A stretch of DNA of 64,000 bases from Thamnaconus septentrionalis (GCA_009823395.1 CM020502.1:15270444-15334443); one strand, 5' to 3'. Counted from the stretch's first letter, positions 1-12,131 are shown. The notes: generated from the letters alone by a model not told the origin. Made by a program: numbers and translations.

Positions 1-1117
1 ATTTTTCATCCGCTGAAAGCACAAGGTCTGTTCCGTGGCTTTTATTCTTCCTTTGTTGCCATGACAACTTTTTCATAACCGGTTGGGGGAGAAAGACACA
101 GAGGGAGAGATATGGGGAGTTATACAGGGGCGACAGAGAGACGAATGGAAAAAAACTTAGTTTGAACGATAAAAAAGCCATTTCATGCTTCATATCGTGA
201 CAGGCCAGGATTTGTCAGCGTTTAGCCTCCATCTCTCCCCTCATCTCTCTATCCTCTTACTACCTCTCACCTGCAGCTTCCATGTACAGCCGGGGACGAG
301 CGCGCGGCAGTTTCCGCATAGGGCGTTCAAAGCCACCTGTTTGTGTTTGGAAGGTGTTTGTTATTCTGTGCCAGTTTCCATCGTTCCACCTACTCTGGGT
401 CTCCACTGTAATAAAAAGACATGCAGGTTCCGTATTGTGTGTGTGTGTGTGTGTGTGTGGGGCGCTATACTCTAAATTGCTCACGCGTGTAAAATGTGTG
501 TGTACCTTGTGTTTCTGCATGTCAGGCCTTTAATGAACTGGCTGCTGGCCCTGGGTTGGACCTGCATCTAATGCCAGGCATTACACTGTCCTGCAGTCTG
601 TGACCCTGCGTGCATTGCAGCAGGAAGAGATAATGGACATGTGGCTCAGTCAGTGTCATTATGTACAATCATGACGATTGGAACCATGAAAATAAGAAAG
701 GAAAGGAAAATTCAATGTTACCACTGCCCTAGACTCCAAGGTAACGGTGAAACCAAGGTAATAACAGTGGACGCTTGTCTGAGTGGCAGTGACTGATTCC
801 ATTGGAAGGACCATCAAATTTCCCTCTTTTCGCAATGCATTTCCCCTTGCAATGGTGATTTAAAAGATCTCAACCCAGTTAATAATTGTAACAGTGTGGG
901 CTTACAATGTAGAGGGATATTGCTAAGCAACTCATGTCTGCTACCACTCAGAGTTTCAGAGTTTGCTCGATAACACACACACACACATATATATACATAT
1001 ATGTATATATAATGCCAGGCTTGTAATGGAAAACCAGAAAAGAATTGGAAATCATAAAATCATTCTACACTTTTTACTATTTGCATTAGTCCACACACAC
1101 TACATATCCAGGGTCAT
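1..1117. other. Non-coding, with two simple repeats
   Basis: No gene. A TG run lies at 436-459 and a mixed CA/TA run at 973-1011. The open frames here are low complexity and lack protein features. Confidence 0.6.
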
Positions 1118-1119
1118 TA

Positions 1120-1555
1120 GCTGCGTTTCCATTCCGACAAAGTACAATTGCGTTTTGCAGGTGTTTCCATTGAATGGCGTGAAGCGCATCAGCCGAATTA
1201 TGTTTGCTTTTGTTTGTTTACATTTGTTTGCTGTCAAGAATAGTTGTTATATTTTCTTTTACTTGTAAAAAAAAATATTCCGTCTCCTCCTCTGTCCAAC
1301 CATGACGTGCCATTTTGACCGGTCAGTGAACTGGTCACGTGACCCTGTATGTCACGTCCACTGATGTGTAAATGTGAAAAAAAGTGTTTCCATGACACTT
1401 TGGCGATATACCTCTATATGGATACGTCTGAAAAACCACCTCATGAGAGCGTCAACACCTTTTAGCCATATTTTTCCAAGTTTAGCTGTTTCCATCACCA
1501 GTTTTTATTGCCATATTTAGGTTTTGTGCAATTCTAGGGGTCATGGAAACGCAGT
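1120..1555 (+). mobile_element. TA-flanked MITE, family A, copy 1 (full length)
   Basis: 436 bp, starting GCTGCGTTTCCAT and ending ATGGAAACGCAGT, i.e. 13-bp terminal inverted repeats with one terminal mismatch, flanked by TA on both sides (1118-1119, 1556-1557). On the minus strand an ATG at 1313 opens 31 codons starting MARHGWTEEETEYF, closing at 1218. The same frame recurs in the copies near 6.9, 33.8, 60.4 and 61.7 kb. Non-autonomous DNA transposon; superfamily not settled. Confidence 0.8.
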
Positions 1556-1557
1556 TA

Positions 1558-3874
1558 CTGTCAATGTTTACCATTTTTGCAAGAGCTCTCCTTCACTATA
1601 CTTCACTGTAATACCACATTTATATGACTCTCAGTCTCCTGATAGGATGTTGGTAACTACTCCTTCGGTGCACAACATGAAACCAGATTACTGTGGTAAT
1701 TACTATTGACAGACTTTTCAATAACACAACAGTGTGGTCGGCTGCGCCGCAAACAAACACATCAGTCACTGCGCTGACCTTCTCTGCAGTTCAGAAAGCG
1801 GTGGCTGACGTGACGGACGCCGTGATTGGCAAAGATAAATTAATTTTCTCTCAGCTCAGTGAGCGACTTGAAGCTGCAGAAAGATCAGCAGGTCGACCAG
1901 TCCAAAGACTGACGACCCCCTTTTGAAGAGCGAGCAAGATACTCAGACTGGAAATGCTTGATCCGACAACAGATTCGATTTTTTGGTGTTTTTTTTTTTT
2001 TAGACATATGACAATGGGCTTCCAGTCAATCTCACATTTTGCACGCAAAGATAATCTATTTAATGTGGTGGAAAAGTAGCTCAAAAACAGTCAAAGGCTG
2101 TTTCTCTTATATTGCATCTCAACACCTTGATGGAAACATTTAAAACCAATTCAGTGCAAATAAATTAAATGGACTGAGTGAAAAAAGGATGTTGAGAAAA
2201 CTCACAACTTCAACCCAACTCCAACTTTAAATTGTGAATTTAATAAATGCTGCAAGGGCACATTGGCTTCTTAAAGAATGTGCTGTTTGGGCAGATGTGG
2301 AAATATATTTTATTAGAACTTGAAAATTCTTGTATTACACGGGAAACTGTAATGAAACGCTAACAAATATTTAGATCCAGTAGTGTTTGGAAAATGCAGA
2401 CGTACATTTATCTTTGTGGAGATTATCATCTGGACTGGATGTCCTGTAATGATGAAAAACAGTGTCCTGTGTTTTAATTAAATTTCTGTAGAAAAAGCAT
2501 ATTTTCTGTCTGCTATATAGTCTGGAGCCTTATTTATTTATTCCTTTATTAAATATGTGACTCCTGATTCAATTACTTTATGACCTTGATGTGAGGCTGA
2601 TTAATTTTCTCTTCTTTTCTTTTTCATGATGTGTCATTCACAACTGGCAGCGCTTTGGATGAATGAAATGTATTGAGACAATAAGCCTTCTTCAGCAAAA
2701 TTCTCTGTTTTTTTTTCCCTCCCTCCTTCTGCCCTTATTGACTGAAATGATTCATAGTTCGTCACTTTCTATGACAGAAGTGCGGCGAAGGCGATGGTCT
2801 CACTCCGGAACTGAACGCATGAGAAGAGCTGTCTCTGCTCTCTGACTGTGAAGACTAATGTTTTTATCTCATGCCACTGGGCTCAGTCAGCACATGCGGA
2901 TACACACATACCCAGGAACACACAAAACGTGAGCGCGCACACATGCGTCGAGCTCTTTGGCTAGATGAAAAAGAAAAGGCTTGAAAACACGAACAGCGAA
3001 AAGAGACGACGGCGGCTTGACAAAGACGGCCTCTGCAGTAAAAGAGCGCAAAAATCAATTTGTGTGAGCTAACTAGACTTCATACTTTACTTTTGGATGA
3101 TTTACTTGACAGAGAGAGCGAACAGTTATGCAACTGCACCAGAGTTTAGCTCACAGCAAGCTTTCATCTGCGGTCGGCAGACAGGCAAACAACAACAAGT
3201 GCCTGTTTGTATGAGTTCTATATGTAAATATATGTTTTCATCTATTCAGGGAATTTTCCAAAGTTTAGTTGCGTTTGACGATGTTTACTTGGAGGCCACT
3301 TGTGTTGCTTCAGACACATTGTGCTACCAAAGCTTATGCTATCTTATTATCCATAGTTTTATCTCTAGGACACACAAAATGCAAAAAAAAAAAGTCAGGG
3401 AAGTCAGGTAGTCTTTAGCACGGTCGGAGCAAATTTGGAAGTCTGCTCTTCTTCAACATTGGTTCTTCACTGTTCAATAGAAACATCGTTCCCTGGCCTC
3501 GCTCATCAAACCTGCTTTCATTTAAATGATCGATCAACCACTGAGATATTTCTTGAAGAATACCTGCCTCACTGGGGATTCATCCTGATCAAAAGTCTTC
3601 TCAGGCAAGCTCGTTGAAGAGAAGTTGAAGCCAAGAGAAAAGCGGTTCTTAATCTGCTGCCTGTTGTGGCATATTTAAAATGTGTCAAAATTCAAGTCAT
3701 GTCACTGTTACATCCATAATAAAGATGTGACATTCACTAATAATTGTTGGATAGCTGCCAAGACAGCGATGTACTAATTACCAAGTGATGTTTCTTGTTT
3801 TCAGTGGTTGAAACAGCACCATCATTGGTTTGAAATACCTGATAGTAAAACAACTTACTATTGTCATTCCGAAC
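1558..3874. other. Non-coding, nothing recognised
   Basis: A+T-rich sequence with homopolymer tracts (for example T-run near 1989-2001) and no element with recognisable ends or coding likeness. Confidence 0.5.
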
Positions 3875-4117
3875 GGAAGTGCATTGCTGCCACAATAGAA
3901 ATTTAAAAAAAAAAAAAAAAAAAGACACAGGGCTCAGTATCACGTTATAACGTTAAAACTATCCTGTTTTTACGTGATAATATTTATGTTATAACGTGAA
4001 ACTATCACGTAATTTCTTGATTACTTTCACGTTATAACGTGAAACTATCAGTTTTTTTTGTGATAATTTTCCCTTTTTTCATTTTTTTTTTTTCTAGTGT
4101 GGCAGCAATGCGCTTCC
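3875..4117. mobile_element. Palindrome-bearing MITE, family B, copy 1
   Basis: 243 bp with ends GGAAGTGCATTGCTGCCACA and TGTGGCAGCAATGCGCTTCC (inverted, one mismatch over 20 bp). The interior repeats GTTATAACGTGAAACTATCA units, including the perfect 20-bp palindrome TTTCACGTTATAACGTGAAA at 4025-4044. Two further copies lie near 48.6 and 48.9 kb. No coding capacity. No clear target-site duplication. Confidence 0.75.
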
Positions 4118-4749
4118 ATAATTCCTCACCCCTTGACAGCAACCACAGAAAGGATTGCCAGGACTAAGCAGTAGAGGCACAGAATAAAAATGGCTTTATG
4201 TCTATCATAAAACCCATTGTCATCTCTCTGACTGCACCAAACTCAAAAAAGCGCAGTTCATTTGAAAGATAAACTCTTCGTCGACTCGCCTGTCATTGCT
4301 GGTTTTCACATTTTGACATGGAAAAACTCTTTATATAAAAAAAAGTAAGTCAGATGACAATAAAAGAAAGCAGCAATAAAACAACTAATGATGCAACAGC
4401 CCATAGTGATTTGGTTTCAAATAATAATAATGTAACAAGACAAGACAAGAGCCACTTTCCAGGCAAATGCATCGCCGACACGACATTCCAGGCGGAGAGG
4501 CTTCAAAAGCGCGTCTTTACCGCAGCTACCATCAGCACAACCTGTTTATGGAGAGGAAGCTGTTAGAAGAACAGTGATGGGGGGGGAGGGGTCACCATGG
4601 AATTATAGTTAATGTTGCTTTTTCTCGCCTCCATTAGGATGTTTAGGATGTTTATGGAGGAGAAGAAGCAGCTCCCTGCGCCCTGCACACGTGACGCACG
4701 CACAAACTCATCCTGGCACCAACCGGTGTCGTTACACTTAAGTGACTGC

Positions 4750-5010
4750 TGCCATTATTGCCACTGATGGGAGGCGTCACGGCGAGGACGCCCGGAGGTG
4801 ACGGAGGGGAGCGCGTCTGTTCTGGCGGAGCAGACAGCCGTCGCTGCGGAAGTCAAAGCGGGTTGAGCGAGCCGCTCGCAGCGGCTGACGACCAGCCATT
4901 TAGCATGCGGGCGGGCGACAGCGCGTCGGTGGCGCCCGCTTCCTGCTCATCATCTGCACCGAGCGCACAAAATCCAGCGGAGCGCCGCTACCCCTTGCTG
5001 ATTAAATAAG
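4750..5010. promoter_or_regulatory. CpG-rich patch of unknown role
   Basis: A short stretch with many CG dinucleotides in an otherwise CpG-poor, A+T-rich region. It could be a CpG-island remnant, an enhancer or a promoter; no exon or transcript signal could be tied to it. Confidence 0.25.
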
Positions 5011-5882
5011 AAGTGTAATGTGACGGCTGAGCGGGTGTCTTCAGCAGTGGAAATAGACTCGGTGCGACTGACTGCGGCAGCCCCTGACTGCATGTGGAGG
5101 TTCTTGGAAAGCGTGGAGGTGGCAGCAAGGCCGGCATTGAAACACTGAAACAGTAAGTCCAGATCTCTGGCCAAGAGAAAATATCAAACAGACTCACTGT
5201 TCTTCATGAATAATGGCTTTACGGCTCCAATTGATCACACGCTGCCTGACGCCTTTGCCGTTTTGACAGAGGTTGTATCACATACTGTAGGTAAGTAAAT
5301 CCATTGGAGATCTCAGAGAAAACAGGTTTTTAAAAAGTCCAAAAAAAGAAAAATCAATTCTAACATTGCATCAGTCAGTAGCATCAAATAAATGTGAAGA
5401 GACTTCGCTGATCTTGATTTTTTCTTTTCTTGATCAAACTTGGTAACTTGTAAAACTTGGGGAGGACGTCATATTGAGGAAGGTCAGACTGAAGAAGCAG
5501 CAGCAACCGAGTCACTTTGAAGAACTTCTGAAGCTTCTAATATGCTGGCTGATGCTGCAGCCATGCAGCGACACTAATCTTCATCACGCTTTAACTATTA
5601 ACTCTTAACGTTCAGTTTGTAGCCAGACGTTTTTTTTGAACAGTAATTTTGGGGGGAGTCAGATCACAATGTCACATTTGACACAAAACATCTAATCACG
5701 GGCATCTCACTCATTCAGTGGATTAGATGTAATCACAGAGTTTCTATTGTGGTGGCCTTCATGTACATTGTATTTTATATTTTGAATCTGGTCAAAACAG
5801 GTCACACTGTTTATAATCAAGTTTCGAGGGGCTTTACGAAATCACATCATCTTTAAATATCATACTGGAGAGAGGTAGAAGA

Positions 5883-5988
5883 TAGTGATGGGAAAGCCGG
5901 CTCTTTTCAGGGAACCGCTTCTTCTGACTCAGCTCACTAAAAAGAGCCGGCTCTTAGAACTGGTTTGTTCACGAACAACCCATCACTA
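5883..5988. mobile_element. 106-bp hAT-type MITE
   Basis: Ends TAGTGATGGG and CCCATCACTA are perfect 10-bp inverted repeats of the kind seen in vertebrate hAT elements, with internal inverted GAGCCGGCTC-type motifs. Flanked by GTAGAAGA (5875-5882) and GTAGAATA (5989-5996), an 8-bp target-site duplication with one mismatch, as expected for hAT. Non-coding. Confidence 0.85.
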
Positions 5989-6144
5989 GTAGAATACCAA
6001 GGGCTTCAGAAGGGAACAGAATGGAAAAGAACACGGATGTGCAGCCAGCCTCGTCTGTGAACAAGCTAAATTTTGCCAAGATAAGATCTGTTCAACTTTA
6101 ACAATACCAGTTGACGTAAAAAATGGATGTAAAATCTAGCAACA

Positions 6145-6340
6145 AACAACCATTCGCACTCGCACTCACATCTACCGCCAATTTCGAGTTCTCAATTTGC
6201 CTCACCTGCATGTGTTTGGACTGAAGGAAGAAGCTGGACTTCCTGGAGAGAACCTCCAAATGTCACGCAGAAAGACCCCAGTTCCCCAGGATCGAACCTG
6301 CGACCTACAGGCTGGGAGGCAGCCGTGCTCACCACCTCTG
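6145..6340 (-). mobile_element. tRNA-derived SINE copy (minus)
   Basis: Reads in reverse like the SINE at 63559-63922: on the minus strand a head with A-box-like GTGAGCACGG, B box GGTTCGATCC, then the GTTCTCTCCAGG... body. 3' truncated near 6145. Confidence 0.65.
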
Positions 6341-6829
6341 TGTCAGCTTCACTCAAAATTATGTTGAGATTTATCTGGACCAGAGCAGCGCTACACAAGG
6401 ACATCAGCCAGGAGATAGATTCTACTCTCGTGCACGGACTCATAAAATCGACCTCGCATTGGCGGAATGAGCAACGTTCACGGCGTGTCGCGGGGAAGAT
6501 GACAAACTGCCCAGCATTATTGCAACCCCAAGGGGTCACCGGTGCTTAAACTGCATTTATGTCTCACGCCGACTGATTCATGCCGACCTTAGTCACTGTT
6601 TGTGCCAAACGCCGTGTTGATAAAGTAACGGCTAACGTTTATTTGGATGAAAATGTAGCTTAAACTCTGACAAGGCATTCCGCATCTTATGGCCTGAGCT
6701 GCACTGACCAAATAATGAGTCACTTCACAGAGTCACTTCTCAATTTACAAAAAAAAACCTCTGGTTTTATTCTGCAGTCGAGCCAGAGGTTCTTTTCACT
6801 GTTGTTTTTTCACTTTTTTAAAATCAGTT

Positions 6830-7133
6830 TTTCGCATTGACACGTCAGCAGACGCGACGTACGGGGTCACGTGACCAGTTCACATCAACTGAAAATGGCG
6901 CGTTATGATTGGACGGAGGAGGAGACGGAATATTTTTTACAAGCAATCAAAGAGAAAAATATAACAACCATTCTTGACAGCAAACAAACGTAAACTAAAA
7001 AAAGCAAACGTAATTCTCAGAAATCTCGCAGGACGAGATTTGACCAGGCTCATGCGCTTCACACTATTCAATGGAAACACCTGCAAATTTCAATTGTACT
7101 TTTATTTTGCGAAAAACTCATAAAAACGCAGCT
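6830..7133 (-). mobile_element. TA-flanked MITE, family A, copy 2 (minus, truncated)
   Basis: Reverse orientation to the copy at 1120. The right end ACGCAGC is followed by TA (7134-7135); the left end is lost. It keeps the cleanest internal frame of the family: plus-strand ATG at 6895, 32 codons to TAA at 6991-6993, beginning MARYDWTEEETEYFLQAIKE. Confidence 0.75.
6895..6993 (+). pseudogene. 32-codon frame in MITE, Myb/SANT-like start
   Basis: The frame starts MARYDWTEEETEYF and ends in KEKNITTILDSKQT before a stop. W-T-E-E-E followed by a helix-like stretch and ILDSK resembles the first helix of Myb/SANT-like DNA-binding domains carried by several vertebrate DNA transposons and their derivatives. 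Only this beginning is present; likely the residue of an autonomous element's exon, not a functional protein. Homology is inferred from motif shape. Confidence 0.4.
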
Positions 7134-7135
7134 AC

Positions 7136-8476
7136 AGTTGTCTGGACACACTGAAACAGGGGAAGCGGAGCCACATGTGCACCCAATGACGACAAAAGAA
7201 ACGTATTGTCTCCTGAGCGTACAGTTTGTTTGGCTGAGCGTCGAACTGCGCATTGTTATTCCGACGCACCGCCTTTGTGAGGGTGCGAACGCACGTTAAT
7301 TGCTTGACCTGAACTGTCTCTTTTAATACAACCGCCTTTCAAGCTCACCGGAGTTGCTTTGCTGCTTTCGTTGATCCAACCTTCCCTGCCATTCTTCCTC
7401 CCTTTTTTTCTCTGCTCCTTTCTGTTGGCCAGCGTATGACCGTTCACAATCCAATTATCCAATTCACATGCAAAACGATGCATCAGATGTCTTTGCACTG
7501 CGGTTCCGGGGGAGGAGCCGGGACGGGGGACAGTATGGAACAAGCAAATAGTAAGATGGATGAGCGGTACATTGGAGGGAGAGCAAAGGGAAGGAAGGTT
7601 AATTTTATAAGTGGGGAGGATAAAAAGCGGGGTGTAATAGGAGGCGGGTGGGGTGGGGAAGGCTTACAGTTCTGTATATGAATGATAGGGGGCAGAGGAA
7701 AGCGGCGGACGCGAGACACTGATTGAGAATGGCAGACTGAGGAATAGAGCTGGACGACAAAGTTGACTAACCAAGTTAATAGATGATTGAATGGGATTAA
7801 AGAGCCAGAAATCAATCAGCTGGAGTAAACCTTGACGTGCGCGCGTGGTAGGAAAGCGTTTAAGGACGCCGGCGAGGTCTTCCAATGCCGCGGCGGCGAC
7901 GCTGCGAGGCCGCCGTCACCGCTGACAGGTGGTGAAGTGTCTCAGCTCCGTTTGACTCACGGCAAGCATTTGCATTTTTATTGCCACGAGGCCACCTGAC
8001 CAGACGGGGGGTAGGATGTTTTAAAAAAAGCGCCCGGGTGTTTGCATCAGGGACATAAAAGAGAGGCGGCCGTAAAACGGAGCATTAACACTTCGCATCA
8101 TTCAACGCAGCGAACTCGAGAAAATTCGCTGTTGCAAAACCAAAGAAAAACAAAGAAGGTCTCACTGTGCTGTCATATTTTGTTTGTGTATGGGATGTTT
8201 TTTTTTTACCAAGTCCATAACAAAATGTGAGGAATCAAAGCAAACATGACAATGCGTCCAAAGAAAACCACTGTCGGCATCAGTGGTCGGTACGTTTTCC
8301 TTTGTTTGTGCCGTGACTGTCTAATGATTAGTAAGAAAAGGAGCTTTGACGAGTCAGCAAATAAAATGTGATCCTTGTTTGCGGTCAGATGATGATGATG
8401 TTCGGTGGCTCGTGCAGTGGACGACAAGGGAAAAATGGCCACACAGACACGATAACAACATGTTAACCGAAGCTCT
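7136..8476. other. Non-coding, nothing recognised
   Basis: Purine-rich tract near 7500-7700 and mixed sequence. The reading frames on both strands have no domain likeness. Confidence 0.45.
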
Positions 8477-9675
8477 TTAAAGCAGCTCTAGGTAACTTGG
8501 ACTCATTACTACTCCCTGCTGTTTGAGAACCGCAAATCCTCTTTGCCGGTGTCGTAAAGAGGAAATGTACCAGTCCTTCACGAGGGTTTGTTGACACAGC
8601 CGGCATACTGAATAATCGCTTGGAAATATGTCCACCGACAAGGTAAAGTAACATGCGTTACATGTTTGTTTGGTTGTTTTAAATATTGTTATATTGTTCT
8701 TTTGAACGTGACAGACAACTACAATTACACAAACAAGGATAGTGTACTGCTTTGACCGACGGCAGTGCTTTGCGCTTGGTTCGCATCATTCTCGTCCATG
8801 AAAATTGCTTGGAAATGATGTGGTGTATAATGGTTATAATGTTACAACAGGTTGTAAACTCGTGTAGCTTGGGACACCCGCGACATCACCACCTGTTTTA
8901 CCTGCCGCACGGGATGACATTGAGTGTTGCGTGCGCTAAGTCATAAAATCGCGCCAGTCGCAGCGTATATCAAGTACTGATGCAAAAGTTTTCGATCACG
9001 TTCCATCAGCGCTCGATAATTGTTCATCGTCCTCTGGCTTTTTCGCTCGCGGCTCGCGCACAAAAATGGACCAGACGCCGAAACGATCGCTGCACGGTGC
9101 GAACCGGCCGCGGAGGTGCGCGCCGCTTCAAGTCTGCGTGAGCGACGAGAAACGTTCCGCGCGGAACGATTCTACAGCCAAAAGTGCCCAACAACTAAGA
9201 ACACTGGCCACTGCCGGACTCCTGAATTCTGTAGCACTTCATCTACGCGACCTCAGCGTGATGACGTCAGCAGACAGGCAGTCGCCTAGCTGGAGCACTC
9301 GCATGTGTTGAGGAAAAACACCAATATGAAATGCAAAACAGACATTGACAATAACGTCGTAGCAAACGTTCAACACTTTGATTACTTCGTCTTTCATCGA
9401 GGTTACTTATTGGGTTCCATTCCGTCATTTTACAATCTTATGTATTTGTAATAGTAGTATGTAAGGCCACCTCTTAATAAACGTGTGACGTTGCCGTAAA
9501 GTGGTTCGTCCGGCGTGTCGGGTCACGCTTGAAAGTTACGCAGTGCAGTTAAAGCCGGCACAACCCCCCTCTCGCTGCCGAGGCGGCACCATTGATCCTA
9601 TTAATCTTTTATCTACCGCTTTACTGAGTTTGGAATCATAATTTTATGGTCGAAAGTTACCTAGAGCTTCTTTAA
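8477..9675. mobile_element. TTAA-flanked non-autonomous DNA transposon, 1.2 kb
   Basis: Ends TTAAAGCAGCTCTAGGTAAC and GTTACCTAGAGCTTCTTTAA are 20-bp inverted repeats with one mismatch that include TTAA, the target site of Kolobok and piggyBac-type elements. The interior is GC- and CpG-richer near 9020-9290 and holds an 81-codon frame (9066-9311, starting MDQTPKRSLHGANRP) of unknown origin. No complete transposase, so non-autonomous. Confidence 0.7.
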
Positions 9676-10765
9676 CACAGCCTTCACTGTTTTATCACAA
9701 AAAAATAAAATCTGTCTTGCGAGAAAATACATGTAATGGCTGAAATGAGTGAATTCAGAATTAAATTATTTGGCAGAAGAAGACTGGGTTATAAACAGAT
9801 TGCTGTATACTGTTCGAATTCAAATTCATGTATTCATTAAATCAACTACTGTAATGTGGAGTTGATTAATTAAAAACATTACAGATGTGACACACTAAAA
9901 ACATTTCATCCATTAAACATTAGAACTTTCTTATTCTTGAAAAACCTTACCGGTACATGTTCATGCTACCATATAAAAAGAAAAATTCACAATCAATAAA
10001 TGGTGCTTTTTATGAGATTTTAGAAGCTTTTAAAAGGGTGGTCAGAGCACACGAGCCTGAATAAAGTGGCCATTAGCCACGGCTCAACCATTAAGGTCTA
10101 TTTTTTTTCACAACCCTCTAAACACACATCCGCAAACTCATCCCGAGCCCGCTTTCGCATTGGCTCCGAGTTTCCCATTAAATATCTCAACTGCATTGCA
10201 GCTTTACTGAACTCTGGGGAGTTTGATCCATGCACATTGAAAGCAGTGTTTAGCAGGGTCACTCAGACACACGCAGCAGGGTGCCGGACACGGCAAGAAT
10301 AAAACAGAGGGACGCATTGATTTACATTCTGCCAAGTGGCTTCGTCTTTCTAGTCCCGATCTCATGCGTGGAAATGCTCCGTCTGGTGCGAGCTGCCAAG
10401 GATCGGAAACTGAACGGAACCATGACAGGCAACAACAGAGGGCGGTTAAAGTGCTCTGCAGCGTCCAAACACAGTGGGGTGTGTTACAGCCTGAAACTCC
10501 AGAGACCTTGTTATTCCACTCAGTAGCTGCAGCTGCAGAAACATTTCAGCTGCCTCAGGCATCATGGAGTGAAGGCAACAAGTCCAGATCTTTACTGTAC
10601 ATGCTTCCTTAAAAAAAAACAAAAAAAAAACGTTTCTTTGAAAATTGAGAATCACTTAGTGCACGGCTCTTTCGGGCTTCCTCTATGTATAAAGATGGAT
10701 GCATGGATTTTATAGATCAAAGGACCGCAAAGGACAAGTTCTCCCTGTATAGAAGCAATTGCTCC
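9676..10765. other. Non-coding, nothing recognised
   Basis: A+T-rich, with an A-run at about 10611-10630. No recognisable element or gene. Confidence 0.45.
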
Positions 10766-10990
10766 TTAAAGAGGCCCTATTGTAGCTACTTCCAGGTTTA
10801 ATAAATTCATTTTGGTGACCTACTTTCAACAATAGACAACTTTTGTTTGGTCAAAAACTCCTAGTTTGTAAAATAAAAAGTGCACTAACACAGAAAAAAA
10901 GCCAGCCTAGAACTGCTGCTGTCATTCTTCATACTTGGTATATTAGCTGGCGGTAAGACATGTTAAAAAGAGTTTTTCAGCGTACGGCTT
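10766..10990 (+). mobile_element. Possible TTAA-type element 5' end
   Basis: TTAAAGAGGCCCTATTGTAGC resembles the TTAA-starting ends of fish Kolobok-like elements, but no matching inverted right end was found, so extent and identity are uncertain. Confidence 0.3.
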
Positions 10991-11269
10991 TTAACACATT
11001 GTTTAATAAGGGTCTAATTCAGATAATTGGCAACCAAGTTAACAATATTGCATGATCATTTGTATAAATGGAAAGGTACATATTGAACTGGACAGTTCTG
11101 TGTTATTATAAACCTTTGTAATTTATTATGTAGAGAAACCCATGTTTCAAACAAGGAACAGACAAATGTCACCAAACTACAATTATTAATTGACTTTCTA
11201 TAATTTTAATTAAATTCAAAGTAAAGTTTTGTGCTACTGCCATTCAACCTAACATCATCCAATCCTGCC

Positions 11270-11695
11270 CACAGTGGTTCAATATACTTTCCGTGTGAGA
11301 GAGACACCGGGACCCACGGGTCAATCCCAAGGCACCAGGTGCTTTCTGGAGAGACCTGGCTCCAGGAGGGTCTCCGACCATCGGTGGCTTCTGAATTGTT
11401 TTTGCCCGACCCGACCAACAACACAGCTTTCAGAATTACAAGGGACAGACAAAGCCCTCTGAGCGGTGCAGTGGCAATTTACCCTTTGGGCTGAAGATCT
11501 AGGCAAAGGCCATAGGGTATACCGGGACACGCCAGAGGGATTATGACACCACCTGGCCTGTAAACGCCTCAGGATCTCAGGGGGATGCTGGAACACGGCA
11601 CTGGTGAGATGAAGGCCTGTAACAGGCTAGTAAGCCTGCTGCCACCAAAAGCCTATGTCAGACGTGAGGGAAAACAGTCGGATTGGATGGACGGA
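11270..11695 (+). mobile_element. LINE 3'-end fragment
   Basis: The stretch ACCTGGCCTGTAAACGCCTC...CTGCTGCCACC followed by ATGGATGGACGG near 11680-11693 has the layout of the 3' end of a common fish LINE. Frames are broken. Clade not assigned. Confidence 0.4.
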
Positions 11696-11696
11696 A

Positions 11697-12045
11697 GTCT
11701 TTCCTGGGCATCTACATCACCTCTGACCTCTCCTGGACTGCGAAGACTTCACACCTGGTGAAGAAGGCCCAACAAGAGCTCTTCTTGAAAGTTGAAGAGG
11801 ACCGAACTCTCTAGTCAGCTACTCGTGAACTTTTACAGAACCGCTACTGAGAGCATCTTGTGTCTGCAACAGCAGACGGCTCAGGGAATTGAGGACCACC
11901 ATCTACCACAACTGGACTCTTTCTACACTGCCTGAGTCTGAGAAAGGTCTAGATGTATATGATCGCACCCACCCGGCCAATGGACTGCTTGCACACCTTC
12001 TATCAGGAAAGCGGCGCAAGATCATTAGAATATACCCGTTTGTTG
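11697..12045 (+). pseudogene. LINE reverse-transcriptase C-terminal remnant (plus)
   Basis: Across frames it reads FLGIYITSDLSWTAKT, HLVKKAQQELFFLK, LLVNFYRTATESIL and further on THPANGLLAHLLSGKR, the wording typical of the C-terminal part of fish L2/Jockey-like non-LTR retrotransposon polyproteins (FLGVHIS..LSW...LVKKAQQRLYFLR...LVNFYR..IESIL). Frameshifts and stops show it is dead. It abuts another LINE fragment. Confidence 0.65.
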
Positions 12046-12131
12046 TGTTTGCATAATGACACTAAATATCTTGAATCTTTTATAATAATCATCATTACTT
12101 TTATAATCATTATCGTCCTTCAGATCCTAGG

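Noticed and set aside
3930..4050. CRISPR-like short repeats (GTTATAACGTGAAACTATCA units)
   Set aside because: Vertebrate context, units inside a MITE with inverted ends, no regular spacers and no cas genes.
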